From the NCBI GenBank assembly GCA_020881915.1, contig JAJFPB010000005.1:4402001-4466000 (forward strand): a stretch of 64,000 nucleotides of DNA. Direction: 5' to 3'. The position numbers and the translations under genes were made by a program. This stretch comes from Paramyrothecium sp. XJ0827. Taxonomy: Eukaryota > Ascomycota > Sordariomycetes > Hypocreales > Stachybotryaceae. Positions 45,415 through 57,966 of this stretch are shown here, piece by piece; the stretch's first letter is position 1; every line of letters starts with the position of its first letter. Under the pieces are notes generated by a model. That model was not told the DNA's origin. It ran no database searches and was given only the letters and a program-made list of their open reading frames with translations.

Positions 45415-48387
45415 ATGTCCGATAAACAGAATGCACTAGGGGAAATGGCCAAGGTCAAGCGCGAGGATGGCGACGCGAACGGCGCGCATCCTGAAGTTGA
45501 ATCGGGTGCAGCCAACACGACGCCCGGCGCCAGGGATGGACAGGGCAACTCACCTGCCGACGCGTCACTTGGTGATGCCAAATCGCGCAGTGAGAGCACC
45601 GAGCCTGTCTCCTCTGTCAAACCGCCACGTCTCTCCCGCAAGGCCTCGCAAAAATCCGTGGGCCGAGAAGCCCCCCTCTTCGACCACCTGCCCGATGTGA
45701 CGGACGACTCTTGCAAATCGTTCCAGGTTATTCCCGATTGCCTGTATGGCTCAAAACGCCTTGGCGCTTCCGACAATGACGCCCTCGACTGTGAATGTCG
45801 AGAAGATTGGAGTACGTTTTGGCGGATTTCCTGCCTCAGCCTCACGCCGCCTCACTGGCCCAACATGCTGACCATGTACCCACAGATGAAGGACAGAACT
45901 TTGCGTGCGGCGATGATTCGTGTATCAATAGGGCGACAAAGATGGAGTGCAGTGCGGGCGCAGACAATTGTGGAGGCGGCTGCCAAAATCAGCGATTTCA
46001 ACGAAAACAATACGCGAGCGTCTCGGTAATCAAGACCGAGAAGAAGGGATTCGGCCTCCGCACTGATGCTGATTTGCAAGCTAATGACTTCGTCTACGAG
46101 TACATTGGTGAAGTCATCAACGAACCTACCTTCATGCGACGAATGAGGCAATACGATGAAGACGGCATCAAGCACTTCTACTTCATGTCGCTGCACAAAG
46201 GAGAGTTTGTGGATGCAACAAAAAAGGGCAACCTGGGCAGATTTTGCAATCACTCTTGCAATCCCAACTGCTATGTCGACAAATGGGTTGTAGGGGACAA
46301 GTTTCGAATGGGTATTTTTGCCCTCCGAGCCATCCGTGCTGGGGAAGAACTTGTCTTCAATTACAATGTTGATCGATATGGAGCGGATCCGCAGCCTTGC
46401 TACTGTGGCGAACCAAACTGTGTCGGTTTCATTGGGGGTAAGACGCAGACTGAACGAGCCACCAAACTACCCACAGCCATCATTGAAGCCCTTGGTATCG
46501 ACCATATCGACGGCTGGGATACTTCAGTGGCAAAGAAGCCGCGGAAGAAGCGACCCGATGAAGATGACGAGGAGTATGTCGCCAGCATACAAGCACGAAG
46601 CTTGGACGAGGAGGACGCTCGCAAGGTCATGGCCGCTCTCGTCCAGTGCAAGGAGAAATGGATTGCTGTCAAACTCTTGGAGCGCATAGACAACTGCGAC
46701 GATGAGCGTGTAATCCATTGTGTGATGCGCATGCACGCCTATCAGATCCTCAAAACAACGCTCAACACGTTTATAGGAGACGACAATGTCGTGTTGCAAG
46801 TTCTTTCCATCCTGGACAAGTTCCCACGTTTGACGAGGAATAAGATCCAGGACTCGCATATCGATACCACGGTCGAAGGCCTCGTCAAGTCGGAGTCTGA
46901 CGATGTCGCCTCAAGATCGAGAAAGCTACTCGATGAGTGGAGCAAGCTAGAAGTGGCTTACCGTATTCGACGGAAGAAGGCTGATCCCGTTACACCTGCG
47001 TCCAACGCCCCGGAGGACAAGAAAACAGTCCAGGTACGGGAGGAGGAACGATCTCAGCCGTCTCCACGGACAGCATCACCCCGACAGATAGACGCTCCCA
47101 AAGGTCCCCGCAACAGCGTCCCACAAAGAAACGCTGCGTATTTCCAGGGTGGTCCAAGGCAACGTCGGCCGCCATTCAACGCTCCGCTACCACAAGGCTG
47201 GTTTGCGACGAAAGACGCCAGAGGTAACACCTACTTTTATGACAAACAAGGCACGACAACTTGGAAGCGGCCTACGCAACCAGCCGCGGAACCTGCGCAA
47301 AAGGCACCATCCAAGGCCATCCAAGAGCAGCTACTGATCCAGAGCATTATTGCAAAGGTGACCAAAGAAGGCACGCCAAGACAAACACCCTCTCAAATGC
47401 CACAAAACACGGACTCGCCTGCTAAGGACGTCAAGAAGGATAAGTGGCGGGCCTTGCCGGTTGAGAAGCAAATGAAACTGTATGAGAATACGGTGTGTTG
47501 CCCTGGTTGCCTCTTCTCTTTCGATCTCTACTAACCGCGCCTAGGTTTTCCCTCCCGTGAAGTATGTCCTGGATAAGTTTCGTCACAAATTACCAAAGGA
47601 TGAGCTAAAGCGACTGGGAAAGGAAATCGCAAAAAAGCTCGTGGCTTCTGACTTCAAGAACAATCGTGTTGATGATCCCACGGCGACTCTCACTGAGAAG
47701 CAGGTGCATAAGATCAAGAAATACGTCAGAGACTTTCTCGATCGGGCAGTTGAAAAGTATCAGGACCATCAGAAACGGAAAGACTCGAAAGACGGCGAGT
47801 TTGTCGTCCGAAACGACTCGGGAGTGAACGCCAAAGCAGTGTCCAATCCGGGAATTGTCTCCGGGACACCAACCGATTCGCCTCCCAGGAAAAGCGAGGC
47901 TACCATGGTTGAGGAAGGTGATAACTTAAGCGTGTCAGACGCTGGTCCAGGTGAATCACCCGGTAGTTCCGATCTGAAGCGTAAACGGGAGGGTCTTTCC
48001 ACGGTAATGGACGTGTCTTCGCAATTGGACGGGCCAGAGGCGAAGCGGCTCAAAGAAGACACTGACGAGGCAACACCTCCACCTCCACCACCACCACCAC
48101 CCATGGATTCACCCATGGATGATGCCATTACGGCTGAGCAGGAGGCGCTTCGAGAGCAAGAGGAAGCGCTAGAAAGGGAGAATGAGGAAGCCCAGAGGTT
48201 GGAAGATGAGGCAAACCATACCAAGCACCTCGAGGATGCGGCGGCGGACATTCAGAAAGATATCTCTGTCGCAAAGAACCACGCTGGAAAGATGATCGAT
48301 GATAGGGCAAAGACTACTCAAGCGCAGCAGCCTAATGGGACAACATATCCGACTCCTAGGGGCGGTGCGAATGGCGGTGGCCCCTGA
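45415..48387 (+). CDS. SET2: histone H3 lysine-36 methyltransferase Set2
   Basis: Methylates H3K36 co-transcriptionally while bound to phosphorylated RNA polymerase II. Introns 45812-45885 and 47493-47544 give 948 residues. Domains in order: AWS ([22 protein letters not shown]); SET with [11 protein letters not shown], the cofactor/catalytic motif [11 protein letters not shown] and ELVFNYN; and post-[11 protein letters not shown]. Next come a helical TFIIS-N-like region, a WW domain ([19 protein letters not shown]) and, in the last exon, the SRI domain that binds the polymerase CTD. The C-terminus adds a nine-Pro run and a Glu-rich coiled coil. The domain set is complete and the length normal for ascomycetes. 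The ATG follows a long C/T-rich leader. Confidence 0.96.
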
Positions 48388-49189
48388 GCTTACAGAGTAA
48401 ACCGATACTCAAGTATAGGAAGTGGTGGGCCAGCAGGCTAGGAGAAGGCTTTGCGCTTCTCTTTTTATTTATTCTCTCTCTTTTCTTTATTTTGATCCTT
48501 CCATGAAGGCTTATACCAATGGGTGCATAGTCGCTAAAACATATTGCTTTTTCGGCGTTGGAAGGCGCAGCATCTTCTAGGCGGACTGTACCATACAGCT
48601 TTTGATTTATACACGGGGATGAAAAGTGGGTCGGCGGTATGCTGCATCAGCTGGCTCTGCCACATAAGGTGATAGGGCGTTTTCGAGAAGATGATTTGAT
48701 AGTGGTACTGGGCCATCTAAGCGCATTTTTTTGGTGAATATGGGAGTCCTTGCGTGGCAGGAAGTGGATGTCGCTGTACAAAGGGCATGGGAGCATTCCA
48801 GGCGTGCAAGGGTCGAAAGTGGTGAATGGCCGTTACCTCACATGGGTTGATACGGGGCACTGGTCCGCATAGGATCGTCACCGTCGCCCGTCCGAGCGTT
48901 TGCGGGATTGAAGGAGGGAGCCTGCAGAAGCCATTCGGCGACGGATTGCATCAGAACAGATTTGTCATGGTGATAGGTACAGCATATAATATCAAATAGA
49001 TGTACAAACAATGTTCTGAGACTGGTGTGGCCATCCCAAAGCGCCATAACGCCTCCTTTAATGTTTCCCGGGGGTATGTGTGTTTCAGCAGCGCTAAACG
49101 CAGTGGATAGCTGCTGTAATGCCGCCGTCCGTACGTGACACTACCGTGAATCTATGATCAAGAAGAATATGTTTCTGTCCTGGGTCGAT
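48388..49189. other. convergent 3' region between SET2 and BMT5
   Basis: About 800 bases with T-rich 3' UTR sequence of SET2 and the 3' end of BMT5. No further gene is seen. Confidence 0.5.
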
Positions 49190-50161
49190 TCAGTCATCAT
49201 CAGAAGAGGATTCGAGGTCGTCGCCGTCGTCGTCCTTCCGTCGTCTCTTCTTGGAGACGGGCTGCGCGACGTCGCCCTTGCGCATGAAGATGTAGCTCCT
49301 GGCCGGCCGCTGCTCGCCCCTCCAGCCGCCACCGACCTCGCCCTTCTTGTTGCGCACGACGCCGAGGGTGCGCGCGTGGTGGTAGCCCGGGTACGCGTCG
49401 GCGCGGAAGGCGAAGCTGCGCTCGACCTGCAGGCCGGCGTGGCGGCCGAGGTCGCGGACGTTCCACAGCGTGTAGGGCTCGCCCTCGAAGAGGGTCACGA
49501 CGATGCTGCCGCCGGGCGCCAGGGACGGGAGGGCGGAGCGCTGGAAGAAGGACACCAGGAGCTCCTGGTTGTAGCGGACCTGGCGGTTGACGTCGGTCGA
49601 CTTGCCGCCCACGTGGGGGAAGTTGAAGAGAATACGGTCGTAGGGCGGGCGGGCGACGGATGAGGGTAGCGGTTTTGTTGCGTCGATGCCGTACACGACC
49701 CTGTTGCTAGCGCTCTTGGGTTTTTTCTTCTCGTCGTCAAAGTCATCATTGTCGTCGTTGTCTTCGTCGCCGTTGCCGTTGTCCTCTCCAGGCTCGGCGT
49801 CTTCCTCATGCTCGCCGTGAATGATCCTGACGTTGGCGTCGACATGCGGGTACTTCTCCCGCAGCTCGGCGGCATCCTTCTCGAACACGGTAGCCGTGAC
49901 ATTCACGCAGCCATGGTGCTCGACTATCGATGCTGCGAAGCTGAGGTCGCCCTCCCCGACGAGGAGTATACGGTCCTTGGGTTCGAAGGGGATCGCGGGC
50001 TTCTCGTTCTGCTGGTGGTGCTGCTGCTTCTTCTTCTTCTTCGGCCCGGCAGCTGCTTGGGAGGCGTCGCCGGCGGCACCCTTCTTTCTCAGCGACGGCT
50101 GCGATTGCGGACGCCCAGGCCGTGATCCCGCCTGCTGCTGAAGCTTGCGCCTCTTACCCAT
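49190..50161 (-). CDS. BMT5: 25S rRNA (uridine-N3)-methyltransferase Bmt5
   Basis: SAM-dependent enzyme of the Bmt5/DUF2431 family, which methylates N3 of a uridine in 25S rRNA in the nucleolus. Single exon of 323 residues from the ATG at 50161 (MGKRRKLQQQ). The frame extends 12 codons further upstream, but the MGK start is typical. A Lys/His/Gln-rich nucleolar-type N-terminus is followed by the SAM motif RILLVGEGDLSFAASI. Then come FEKDAAELREKYPHV, an acidic insert of about 30 residues (EDNGNGDEDNDDNDDFDD), and the core blocks YDRILFNFPHVGGK and QELLVSFFQRSALPSL. The C-terminus is basic then acidic. The acidic insert is the only departure from the compact family core. Confidence 0.93.
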   Translation of the reverse strand: MGKRRKLQQQAGSRPGRPQSQPSLRKKGAAGDASQAAAGPKKKKKQQHHQQNEKPAIPFEPKDRILLVGEGDLSFAASIVEHHGCVNVTATVFEKDAAELREKYPHVDANVRIIHGEHEEDAEPGEDNGNGDEDNDDNDDFDDEKKKPKSASNRVVYGIDATKPLPSSVARPPYDRILFNFPHVGGKSTDVNRQVRYNQELLVSFFQRSALPSLAPGGSIVVTLFEGEPYTLWNVRDLGRHAGLQVERSFAFRADAYPGYHHARTLGVVRNKKGEVGGGWRGEQRPARSYIFMRKGDVAQPVSKKRRRKDDDGDDLESSSDDD

Positions 50162-53086
50162 GGCATAAGCGCTCGGCAATGAGGGGAGGAGCGCCAAGGG
50201 TCTGCGTGATCAGAGCTGGCGAGGTGGACAGAGGCCGTCCCGCAGGCGTTGATTTTGTTATCGCACGTGCAAATCAGATACCGAAGCAACATGGGGGCTA
50301 TTTTTTTACTTTTTTTACGATGGTATGCCCCCCCGGTCCAGTGGGTGTGAATTGAAACGTAGCGGGGGAGTGACATAAGAATTTAACCTTTTTATAGGGG
50401 TGCTGCGGCGGCTCGGAGCGATCCGAGCATTCTGGGACAAATAACAGAGAAATGGCAAGGCAAACATCGGTTCCCATTTCGACGACTACGGAAGCAAAGC
50501 ACATGTTTCGGTATGAGTGTTCTTCTCCTTCTTTCGTGCCATGGGCTGATAGAATTATGTTCGCAACCCATGGGATGCTCATACAAGCAAATCCCTGTTT
50601 AGTTGTTGATTTGGTACGTAGTACGCAGAGGCCCCGGAAACATGAAGCATCTTCTACTTCCTTAACGAAGGAAATCTCAAAATTATACATGACCTCCGGC
50701 TTGAGTACAGTATGTTATATAGTTTTTGTTAAACTAAGATGATAAGCTTGTAGTCAATATTCTTCTTTCATGTAAAGGTTCTGTCGATATGTACTCGTAG
50801 TACCTTCCGTTGTGGATTCAGCTAACCACGAAATGCGATGTGGATTGTAAGCCGGGCCGGTGGACCCCTGATATTCGAGGCACAGGGTTCTGTGCCTGAT
50901 CGTCGGCTGACTTTGCATGTTGAAGAATTTTTCGTGCCTGGCGCAGCTCCCGGCTCCTTGACAAGGGAAATGGGATTGTTCATAATTATTGAGTCAGGGT
51001 TTTGGGGGGGGTTGAGATTTGCATTGCCAAATTGGGATGACGTCCGCCTATCCTGCATCCGGGGGATGTGCATATCAATTGGTGTCTTGTAAGTGTTGGT
51101 CAATTGCTGCCAATCTGATTACATCTCCATGTCTGTGTTGTTTGAAGAAAAAAAACATCGCTCTCCAACGTCGCTCGTTTGGACGTGGAGAGTAAGGTAT
51201 CTATCTTCCTTGCTTGACAAGCTGGGGTAGTCGGTAGAGTAGAAGCGTCGTCGCTGCTGCGAACACGACCTTTACTTAGATTGATGGATATACTAGTTTA
51301 GGCTAGAAACATGCAAAGCAAAGCCATGCTCAGGTTCATGCTTCCGTGAACTACCTGACTTTATCATGTCATAGTGAACTGGCAACCTTAATTCCGACTG
51401 GCGATCCCTGCCTCGTCTTCCTACCCTGTATTAGCTCACATACTCTTGGTGCTCGCACGCGGAGCAATTCGTTCATGTTGTGGTGCCCTGCTGGAAGAAC
51501 ACATGAGCTCTGCCATGCCCTGGGTTAAGTAAATATTGAAGAAGACCAATATCCATTGCCCACACTGCGGTGTGTCCCCTGTCGATGTGATAAACACCCC
51601 ATGGGCAGTGTAGTCATAAATCCATGTAGCGAGGAGGCAACACATAAAACCAAGAGTCGATCCGAGGAAAGTAAGAAGTCAGATTAAAAACCTCAATTCC
51701 GCAAACTCAATGCAATCTGTGGTCTTTCAGCTGTCGTTTGTACCTTTCTCAACCGAGTTGATGAACCACAGACAGATACGTGTTGACGGAGGCAAACGTG
51801 GTGCACAGGCAATACGCATGATAGTGACAGCTTGACAGCTTGATTTCTAGGTATTTGGTGGTTGAAACTACAGCAAATATGCAGAGTAAAACAATACAAT
51901 ACAGAGAATACCGACATTCCCAGCCCCGAGCCTGTCAAGCAGGTGCTGCTCTTATTGTGAAGTGTATTGAATGAGATAAAGGTGACTAGAGCCCCTCTTG
52001 TCAAACGCAGGACAAGGCAAGCAATATGATTGGTTCATGACCGGGTCAGGTACCTGTACCAAAGACGAAGCAACCGAATGGAGTGCGACGCTTTGGGTAT
52101 CTGCATCTCCGGTCTATGTCGCGGCGTATCCACCTCGCCCGTCCCGCAATATAGGGATGCTGCATACCGACAAAGCACAAATGAAAGGCAAGATGGAAGC
52201 CTGTTCAAAGCACGTTTGCTCTTGCAGGCCGACGCTCTGAGGGCTCGAACACTCGTCTCGTACAGTCCATCATTAACATCTGGGACGCGGGACCTCACGG
52301 TAGCCGGATATTTCCAACCTCCGGACCAATCAGCAAGCCGGTACGAGAACCAACAGGTACCAAAGAAGCTTAGCACCACCAGCCCCACGGACTCGAGGCG
52401 GTCCGCTCGGAGGTAGAGGTACACTGGCCGGCTGGCGAGGTAGCGGCCCATACAGCAACAGGCGCAGAGGTACGAGGGTGGGCCCCTGCACGTTACCTTG
52501 ATAATTTACAGTGTCGCCCATGAGCGTCAGCCTCTTCTCTACGTCCGGTAAGGTGCCCGTTGCTCTTCTCAGGTTCATGGGCAAGGCGGAAAAAAGGGAC
52601 AGTTCTTTTCGTCTCTAAGAAACCCTCCAGAGCAATACCATCGCCGACGCCAGATTCCTGCGCTCCGCAGACACGTCGGCTCATTCACTTGCCTCGTCAT
52701 TGGTTTAGGCAGCTTCTTTCTCTTCCCCTTTTGTGGTTGCACTGCTTTTTATTGTTGCGGCGCGGCGAGTTTGGCGTGGAAACTTCCTCTCCGGTCTTGG
52801 CCTGGTTCACCTTGTTATACACACCTTCACCCCAAATACACATCACTGACCTTTCCTCGCTTCCAACATCTCCCTCCCCCCTTTGCCACGCCGCTCCGCC
52901 GGCTGGTCAACTCAAGCCCTACGAGGCGCCATCCCTCCCGCTCTCCTTGATCGTCCTCCGCAGGTGTTGCTTTTTTTCTCTCGTCCTGCTGCTAAGTTGC
53001 GCGCCCCGTATCTGCCGGGCACCCGGCTGTTACCAGCTTTTTGCTGCACCCACTATCTTACATGAGCACCTTCATTTCCGCACACC
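50162..53086. other. 2.9 kb divergent gap before the RGG/proline-rich gene
   Basis: No gene is supported. The middle part (50,400-52,000) is AT-rich with stop-laden frames. From about 52,600 the sequence becomes C/T-rich leader. A 295-codon frame at 52560-53447 is a shadow that runs into the next gene in another frame. Confidence 0.45.
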
Positions 53087-56000
53087 ATGGCTGCTGAGAA
53101 TGAGTCGCCCGCGCGCGAGCCCTCAGTCCGCGGCCGCGGCAGAGGCGGCCGAGGCAGTCGCGGCGGTCGTGGGCGAGGCGGCGGTCGAGGTGCTTCCAGC
53201 GCCACCGTCACCAAGTCTGCAGCAGCAAAACCTGGTCGTGGAGGCACGCGACGGGGCCGGGCAAAGAACTTTGCCGACTCCCGCGTCCAGGCCGCCTACG
53301 AGCGTCAAAGAGATCTCAAGGCTACCTACCAGGCCGTTGCCCATGCTCTCAAGCCCGCTTTGCAGGAACTCGCCGAGCGCAGCATTGACGAGGCCCTGCA
53401 GAACCCTGACCTGTATCGGCAGTCGGATGAGCATGTCGCCGTCATGAACGAGCTCCAGCACAACCTGGACAAGCGCTTGGCAGAATTTGACGAACGGCTA
53501 CAATGCGATCTCAAACTCGCCCAGGGCACTTTTGAGGCCGAGAGATATGTCACCGAACAGGAGTTTCAGGTATGTCTGTTTGTGATTGGAGGTCCGCGGT
53601 CGCGGATATCCCAAAACAGCCTTTTTGATCTAACAATGCGGCCACCACGCTGCCTTTACAGAATGGCTTCTACGAGATTGAAGAGCAATTTTATGAAGGC
53701 CAACACAACCGTCTCCGCATTTTGGAATTGCTCGACTCCCGGGACATTCCCGTCGACGTGAGTTTCCCTGCATCCTACCACGTCGCACCTTGCCCATCTT
53801 TTTTATTATTATTAATTCTCTCATCCACTGACAAACCTGCCTTAATCTTCAGGTACGTGATGATCAATATGAATACAAGGTCATCTCAGATGAGCATTTT
53901 GACAAGGAATTCGGCATCTTTGAGTGCTACAAAGACGGCCATCTTGTGCCGTATCCTTCGCGGGTCGAAGGCACTGAAATGTGGCAAAAAGCGCGTGACG
54001 CCGACGCTGCCGTGGCTGCCGTTGTTACCGCTGCACCGACAAAAGGCAAGGGAAGAGGCCGCGGAATCAACAAAAGGCGTGCCCAGGACCAACCCGAGGG
54101 CCAGCCAACGCCCAAGCGGTCTGTTCGCGGAGTTGACGACAGCCAGCTCATCGAACCTTCTCCGCTTACCCCAGCTCCTGCCAAGGGTCTTCTGGCTTCT
54201 GCTGCAGAGGTAGAGTTGCATCCGGATGGGACACCGGCTGATGAAGAGTCCGTTCCGGCGTCGCCGGAGCCACCTAATCTCATGAACGGTAGCTTCACAG
54301 CTGCCCAGGGGAGATTGCAGGCCAAGGTGCTCGCACGCGAAAAGAGCCCACCGTTGCCAAAGAACGCTGCCGAGCCTGACGAGTATGGCTTCCGCATATA
54401 CAACCAAAGGCCATCGATGCGAGAGAAGTGGGTTAACAGCAGAGTCCTCGCCCCTCGACCCTTTTTATTTGAGGACTGGGAAATCGGGTTTCGCGATTCA
54501 TCCAATGATTCTACCAAGGGTCATACTCGCGCCAAGCGCGGCAAGTACCTCGACACTCCCAACAGCAACGGGGTGCATTTCGATCACTGGTGTAACGGCT
54601 ACGATTATTCCGCAACTACTGTAGACGACTTTGACAAGAAACTGGTGAAGCGGCATGGTGTTCACCCAACCTACGGCGTTTTCCTTTCCACTAGCAACAA
54701 TGAGTTGGAAGACCCCGACCACTATATCATGCCTGGAAAGCCGATTGTTTACATTGCCAACCCTTCGGGACGCATATCCCATGCCTCACGTTCGTTCCAG
54801 AAGACTATGAATCATCGACTCACTGTTGATGCGCCTTGGCGTAAGAAGATGGGCGCATCGCTACGTCGATTCTGCAAATTGTCGCAAATCGAGTCTGAGG
54901 ACATCGACGTCTCAGAGTACCTTATTCCTGACGAGGAGCTACGACAACAGTCGCTTGGCACGGCCCTCAAGGAGTTGGAAGCCCGACCTCTCGTTGAGGA
55001 TGTTCCTTCCGACCTGGAGGATGAGAAGCCCACTGACGAAAGCGCTGCCCAGAATGAGGGCTGGCTAACAGCCCTGTCCGTTCTGACATACGCAACTGCC
55101 TTTGTTGAGGCCGAGAACACCTTACGACCTGCTCCACCAACACCCAAGCCCGTCAGATATGATGCCATTCGTGATGTTTTCACGGACTCAAAACCAGCTG
55201 CGACTCCTACTCAGGACAGCAATGCACTGGGGCTCAATTTTCTCGCCGAGCTTTGTAACGTTGAGACACGACTACCTGGGTCTGCAGTTATGCATGATGC
55301 CCGGACGAATGGGTACAATGTTCTGGAATCAGACATGCGGATGGCCATGACAAGAGATGAGCCTATGCCGGCACCTATGAACCATATCCCCCAAGGCATA
55401 CACGGTGGTCCATCGGATTATCCACGCACACTTCTTCCTCAACAGCAAACTCGTGCGCAACCTCAACTGCAACCTGCCGCAGCTGGGTACGGCCCTCCGA
55501 GCGAAGTGCACCATTACCCGATGATGCATGAGCAGGCCCTGCCGCCGCCGCCGCCGCCACCTCCACCGCCGCCTATGCGAGGCCCCGACTATGGCGCCCA
55601 TCCACTGCCCGGCCCTCCAGGGCCACAAATGCAAGAGCCTGGTGTTTATCTCCAACACGGAGGTGGTTACGCGGTTTCTGACCCGCGAGATCCCCATGTG
55701 TCGTCCGGCCGTCCTTTGGATCCGGCATTCCATTCCCGTCGCCTTAGTGGCTACGCAGCCGATCCAAACTATGCTCGCCCATACTGGCCTCAGCAACAAT
55801 CGACTGGTCCAGCGCAATCACCTGTATCTTCGATCCCCCCTCCTCAGCATTTCCCCCCGCCTCCGGCAACGCATTCCAGGATTCCCTTCGCCCATACCGC
55901 AAGCGCAGAGCCTTTGCCGCCGCTTCGACCGCCGAGAGCCCGCAACCAGCCGATGCAAGAAGAACTTGTCCACGACCCCGGCATGCGGTCTGCTTCCCAG

Positions 56001-56555
56001 GGTAGTATACCTGCCTATTACTCTCACCCACCTCCTGGGCCTGGACGATCATTTCATCACAGTTACCCGGGTCCGGAACCACATCAGCCTTTGCAGCCAA
56101 TCGTTACAGAGAGGATCCTTCCTAACCCTCAACAAGCTGGACAGGCCTACATGACCTCTCCCCAACAGGGTTATCCAGCACAGATCCTTTCGCCTACTTT
56201 TGCCAACCCGCAGCTCCTACCACACCAAATAGGCCAGAGTCCTCCAGGAACACCTCATGGCCCCCCTAGCTCAATTCACCGTCACCGCTCGACCCCATCC
56301 GGGTCTTCAGATGCAGGCTCGAACAAGTATCGCAAACTGCAACCTGCACCTGTCCCGGCCCACCGAGCCTGGTCAAACAAACCTGAACTCAAGACCATCC
56401 CATATGACCACAAAGAGACGGGTGGAGCCGCTGCGCTGCCTAGCTCTGGCCCTACGCAGATTCGAGGATGGAATGTCAACCAACACCGAAAGCGTAGCAA
56501 AGTGGATAAGCATGACAGAGGAGAAGGACCAAACGAACGAGATGAGTCCAGATAG
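53087..56555 (+). CDS. large RGG- and proline-rich protein of unknown function
   Basis: I do not recognise a family name. Introns 53570-53661 and 53758-53852 give 1093 residues. The N-terminus is an RG/RGG box (RGRGRGGRGSRGGRGRGGGR), a type that binds RNA or is arginine-methylated. Next comes a long predicted coiled coil (about residues 65-190) and a compact segment starting VRDDQYEYKVISDEHFDKEF. Two conserved-looking blocks follow (FLFEDWEIGFRDSSND, and FDHWCNGYDYSATTVDDFDK to ASLRRFCKLSQIE). The C-terminal 400 residues are Pro/Gln/His-rich, with an eleven-Pro run. A chromatin or RNA-linked role is plausible but not shown. The frame stops at TAG (56553-56555), yet the same frame continues openly for 166 more codons. 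Confidence 0.8.
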
Positions 56556-56558
56556 GGT

Positions 56559-57056
56559 ATGGACAATTCTCACCACACAGTTTCCGGTAATGGCATGCGG
56601 CCAAAGTTCAAAAACATCAGGTTTGCGACCCCTATAGTTGGGCTTCCTCCACTCTATTCAAGGGAGAAGCCGGCTCAAGTGTCGGTACCTATGCAAGTCT
56701 CCGAAAAGCCGCAGTCATTATCTCGCGACACCCCCAGCAAGGAACATTCGATGACCACCGGCGACTATCAGCCTGTTAACGAAAACAGACCATTGAAACA
56801 ACGCCTTCGTCCAAGGAAGCCCAAACCTGCAGAGCCAGACGTTGTCATAGTTGGCGTTCGACCATCTACAAGCAGGACGAAACAATCCAAGAAATCCGGG
56901 CTCAAGCCTCGCCTGGCCGAGAAGAAGACGGCTTGCAAGAGCACGGCGAGAGCTGGCACGTCCTCACGAAGTGGCGATCACCTGCCGGCCGTTAGTGCTC
57001 AGCATGGCAGGAAGGCATGCGCGCCTATAGAGATTCCTGACGAGGATATTCTTTAA
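56559..57056 (+). CDS. in-frame 165-codon extension after the TAG stop
   Basis: This frame is the same as that of the preceding gene, separated from it only by TAG GGT. Composition is coding-like and continuous with the upstream protein: basic, Pro-rich, no internal stop, ending at TAA. It contains EPDVVIVGVRP and ends APIEIPDEDIL, both resembling SUMO-interacting motifs (hydrophobic core next to acidic residues). It may be the true C-terminus reached by an unrecognised intron (for example a weak GTAGCA donor near 56492 spliced to the CACAG at 56576-56580), by stop-codon readthrough, or a separate small gene from the ATG at 56559. Confidence 0.5.
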   Translation: MDNSHHTVSGNGMRPKFKNIRFATPIVGLPPLYSREKPAQVSVPMQVSEKPQSLSRDTPSKEHSMTTGDYQPVNENRPLKQRLRPRKPKPAEPDVVIVGVRPSTSRTKQSKKSGLKPRLAEKKTACKSTARAGTSSRSGDHLPAVSAQHGRKACAPIEIPDEDIL

Positions 57057-57966
57057 GGGACACAGCTCTCCTCCATTGCAGCAAAGAATACATTTTCCCA
57101 TCTCTTTCCTATTTTTTTTGACCAGTACAACATCCTTCCCTTTTTCTGCTGCTACTATACCCCTACAGAGGGCAGCAGAGTATTTTAATTGGCATTGGTC
57201 TTCAGCCTGATGCAAAAACACGAACATTTCGGGCTTCGTACCTGGCATTAGCCGGCGTTGATGGATTGCATTTCCTTCTCCTTCCCCCAACCTCAAAAAG
57301 CATTACTGCCTTCATTTCCAATTCTTACATATTCTGTATTGTTCAGGCAACCTTTATTGGCGGTCATTTCCCGTTCTCCTCGTTCTTCAGCCCCCCCCTT
57401 CTACCACTTTACCCCCTTTGCTCCGCTGAGTGTTTTACATAGCCAGAGAGGCATGGGAGCGCCTGCTTCTGCTTGCAAGCTGAGAAGGGGTGTTCTGGTA
57501 TGGATGCCTGGGAGGTCTAGCACAGGGGACTCGCGTCACCTGACACGCGGAGAAGATGGGGGAAGGGATCGTTATCATGGGGAGGTTTTTGCATATTGGT
57601 TTATGAACCGGATACTAGCATCGACTCGATAGTCTGAATGCAAGAGATACGAATGGTTCGTCGTTACGAAAGAGTTCTCGCGTGATGGTGGCTCGTATTA
57701 CATTGTTTGGACCATGAAAAGTGATGTTATGAGTAGATGCCTGCTCATATGTTAAGCTAAGCTGAAAAATGCACAGAGCGCTCCCTGGTACGCGCTGTTC
57801 TAGTATTTTTTACAAAGGTATCATCGTCTTCAAATTCTGAAAGTCGTCGCCCAGATGGCTCAAACCTGACTCAAAACCTGCCTGCCTTTAGGATCGTCAT
57901 TTCCAATGACCCCTACCCCTACACCCCCTTTCCTGGCTATAAACAAGCTGCCCTCCCTGCTAAAGA
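57057..57966. other. convergent 3' region before AOS1
   Basis: T-rich 3' UTR sequence and spacer. A 124-codon frame at 57258 has no supporting features. Confidence 0.5.

Noticed and set aside
52560..53447. 295-codon plus-strand frame before and into the RGG gene
   Set aside because: It is a translated C/T-rich leader (Leu/Pro/Ser-rich) that enters the gene in the wrong phase.
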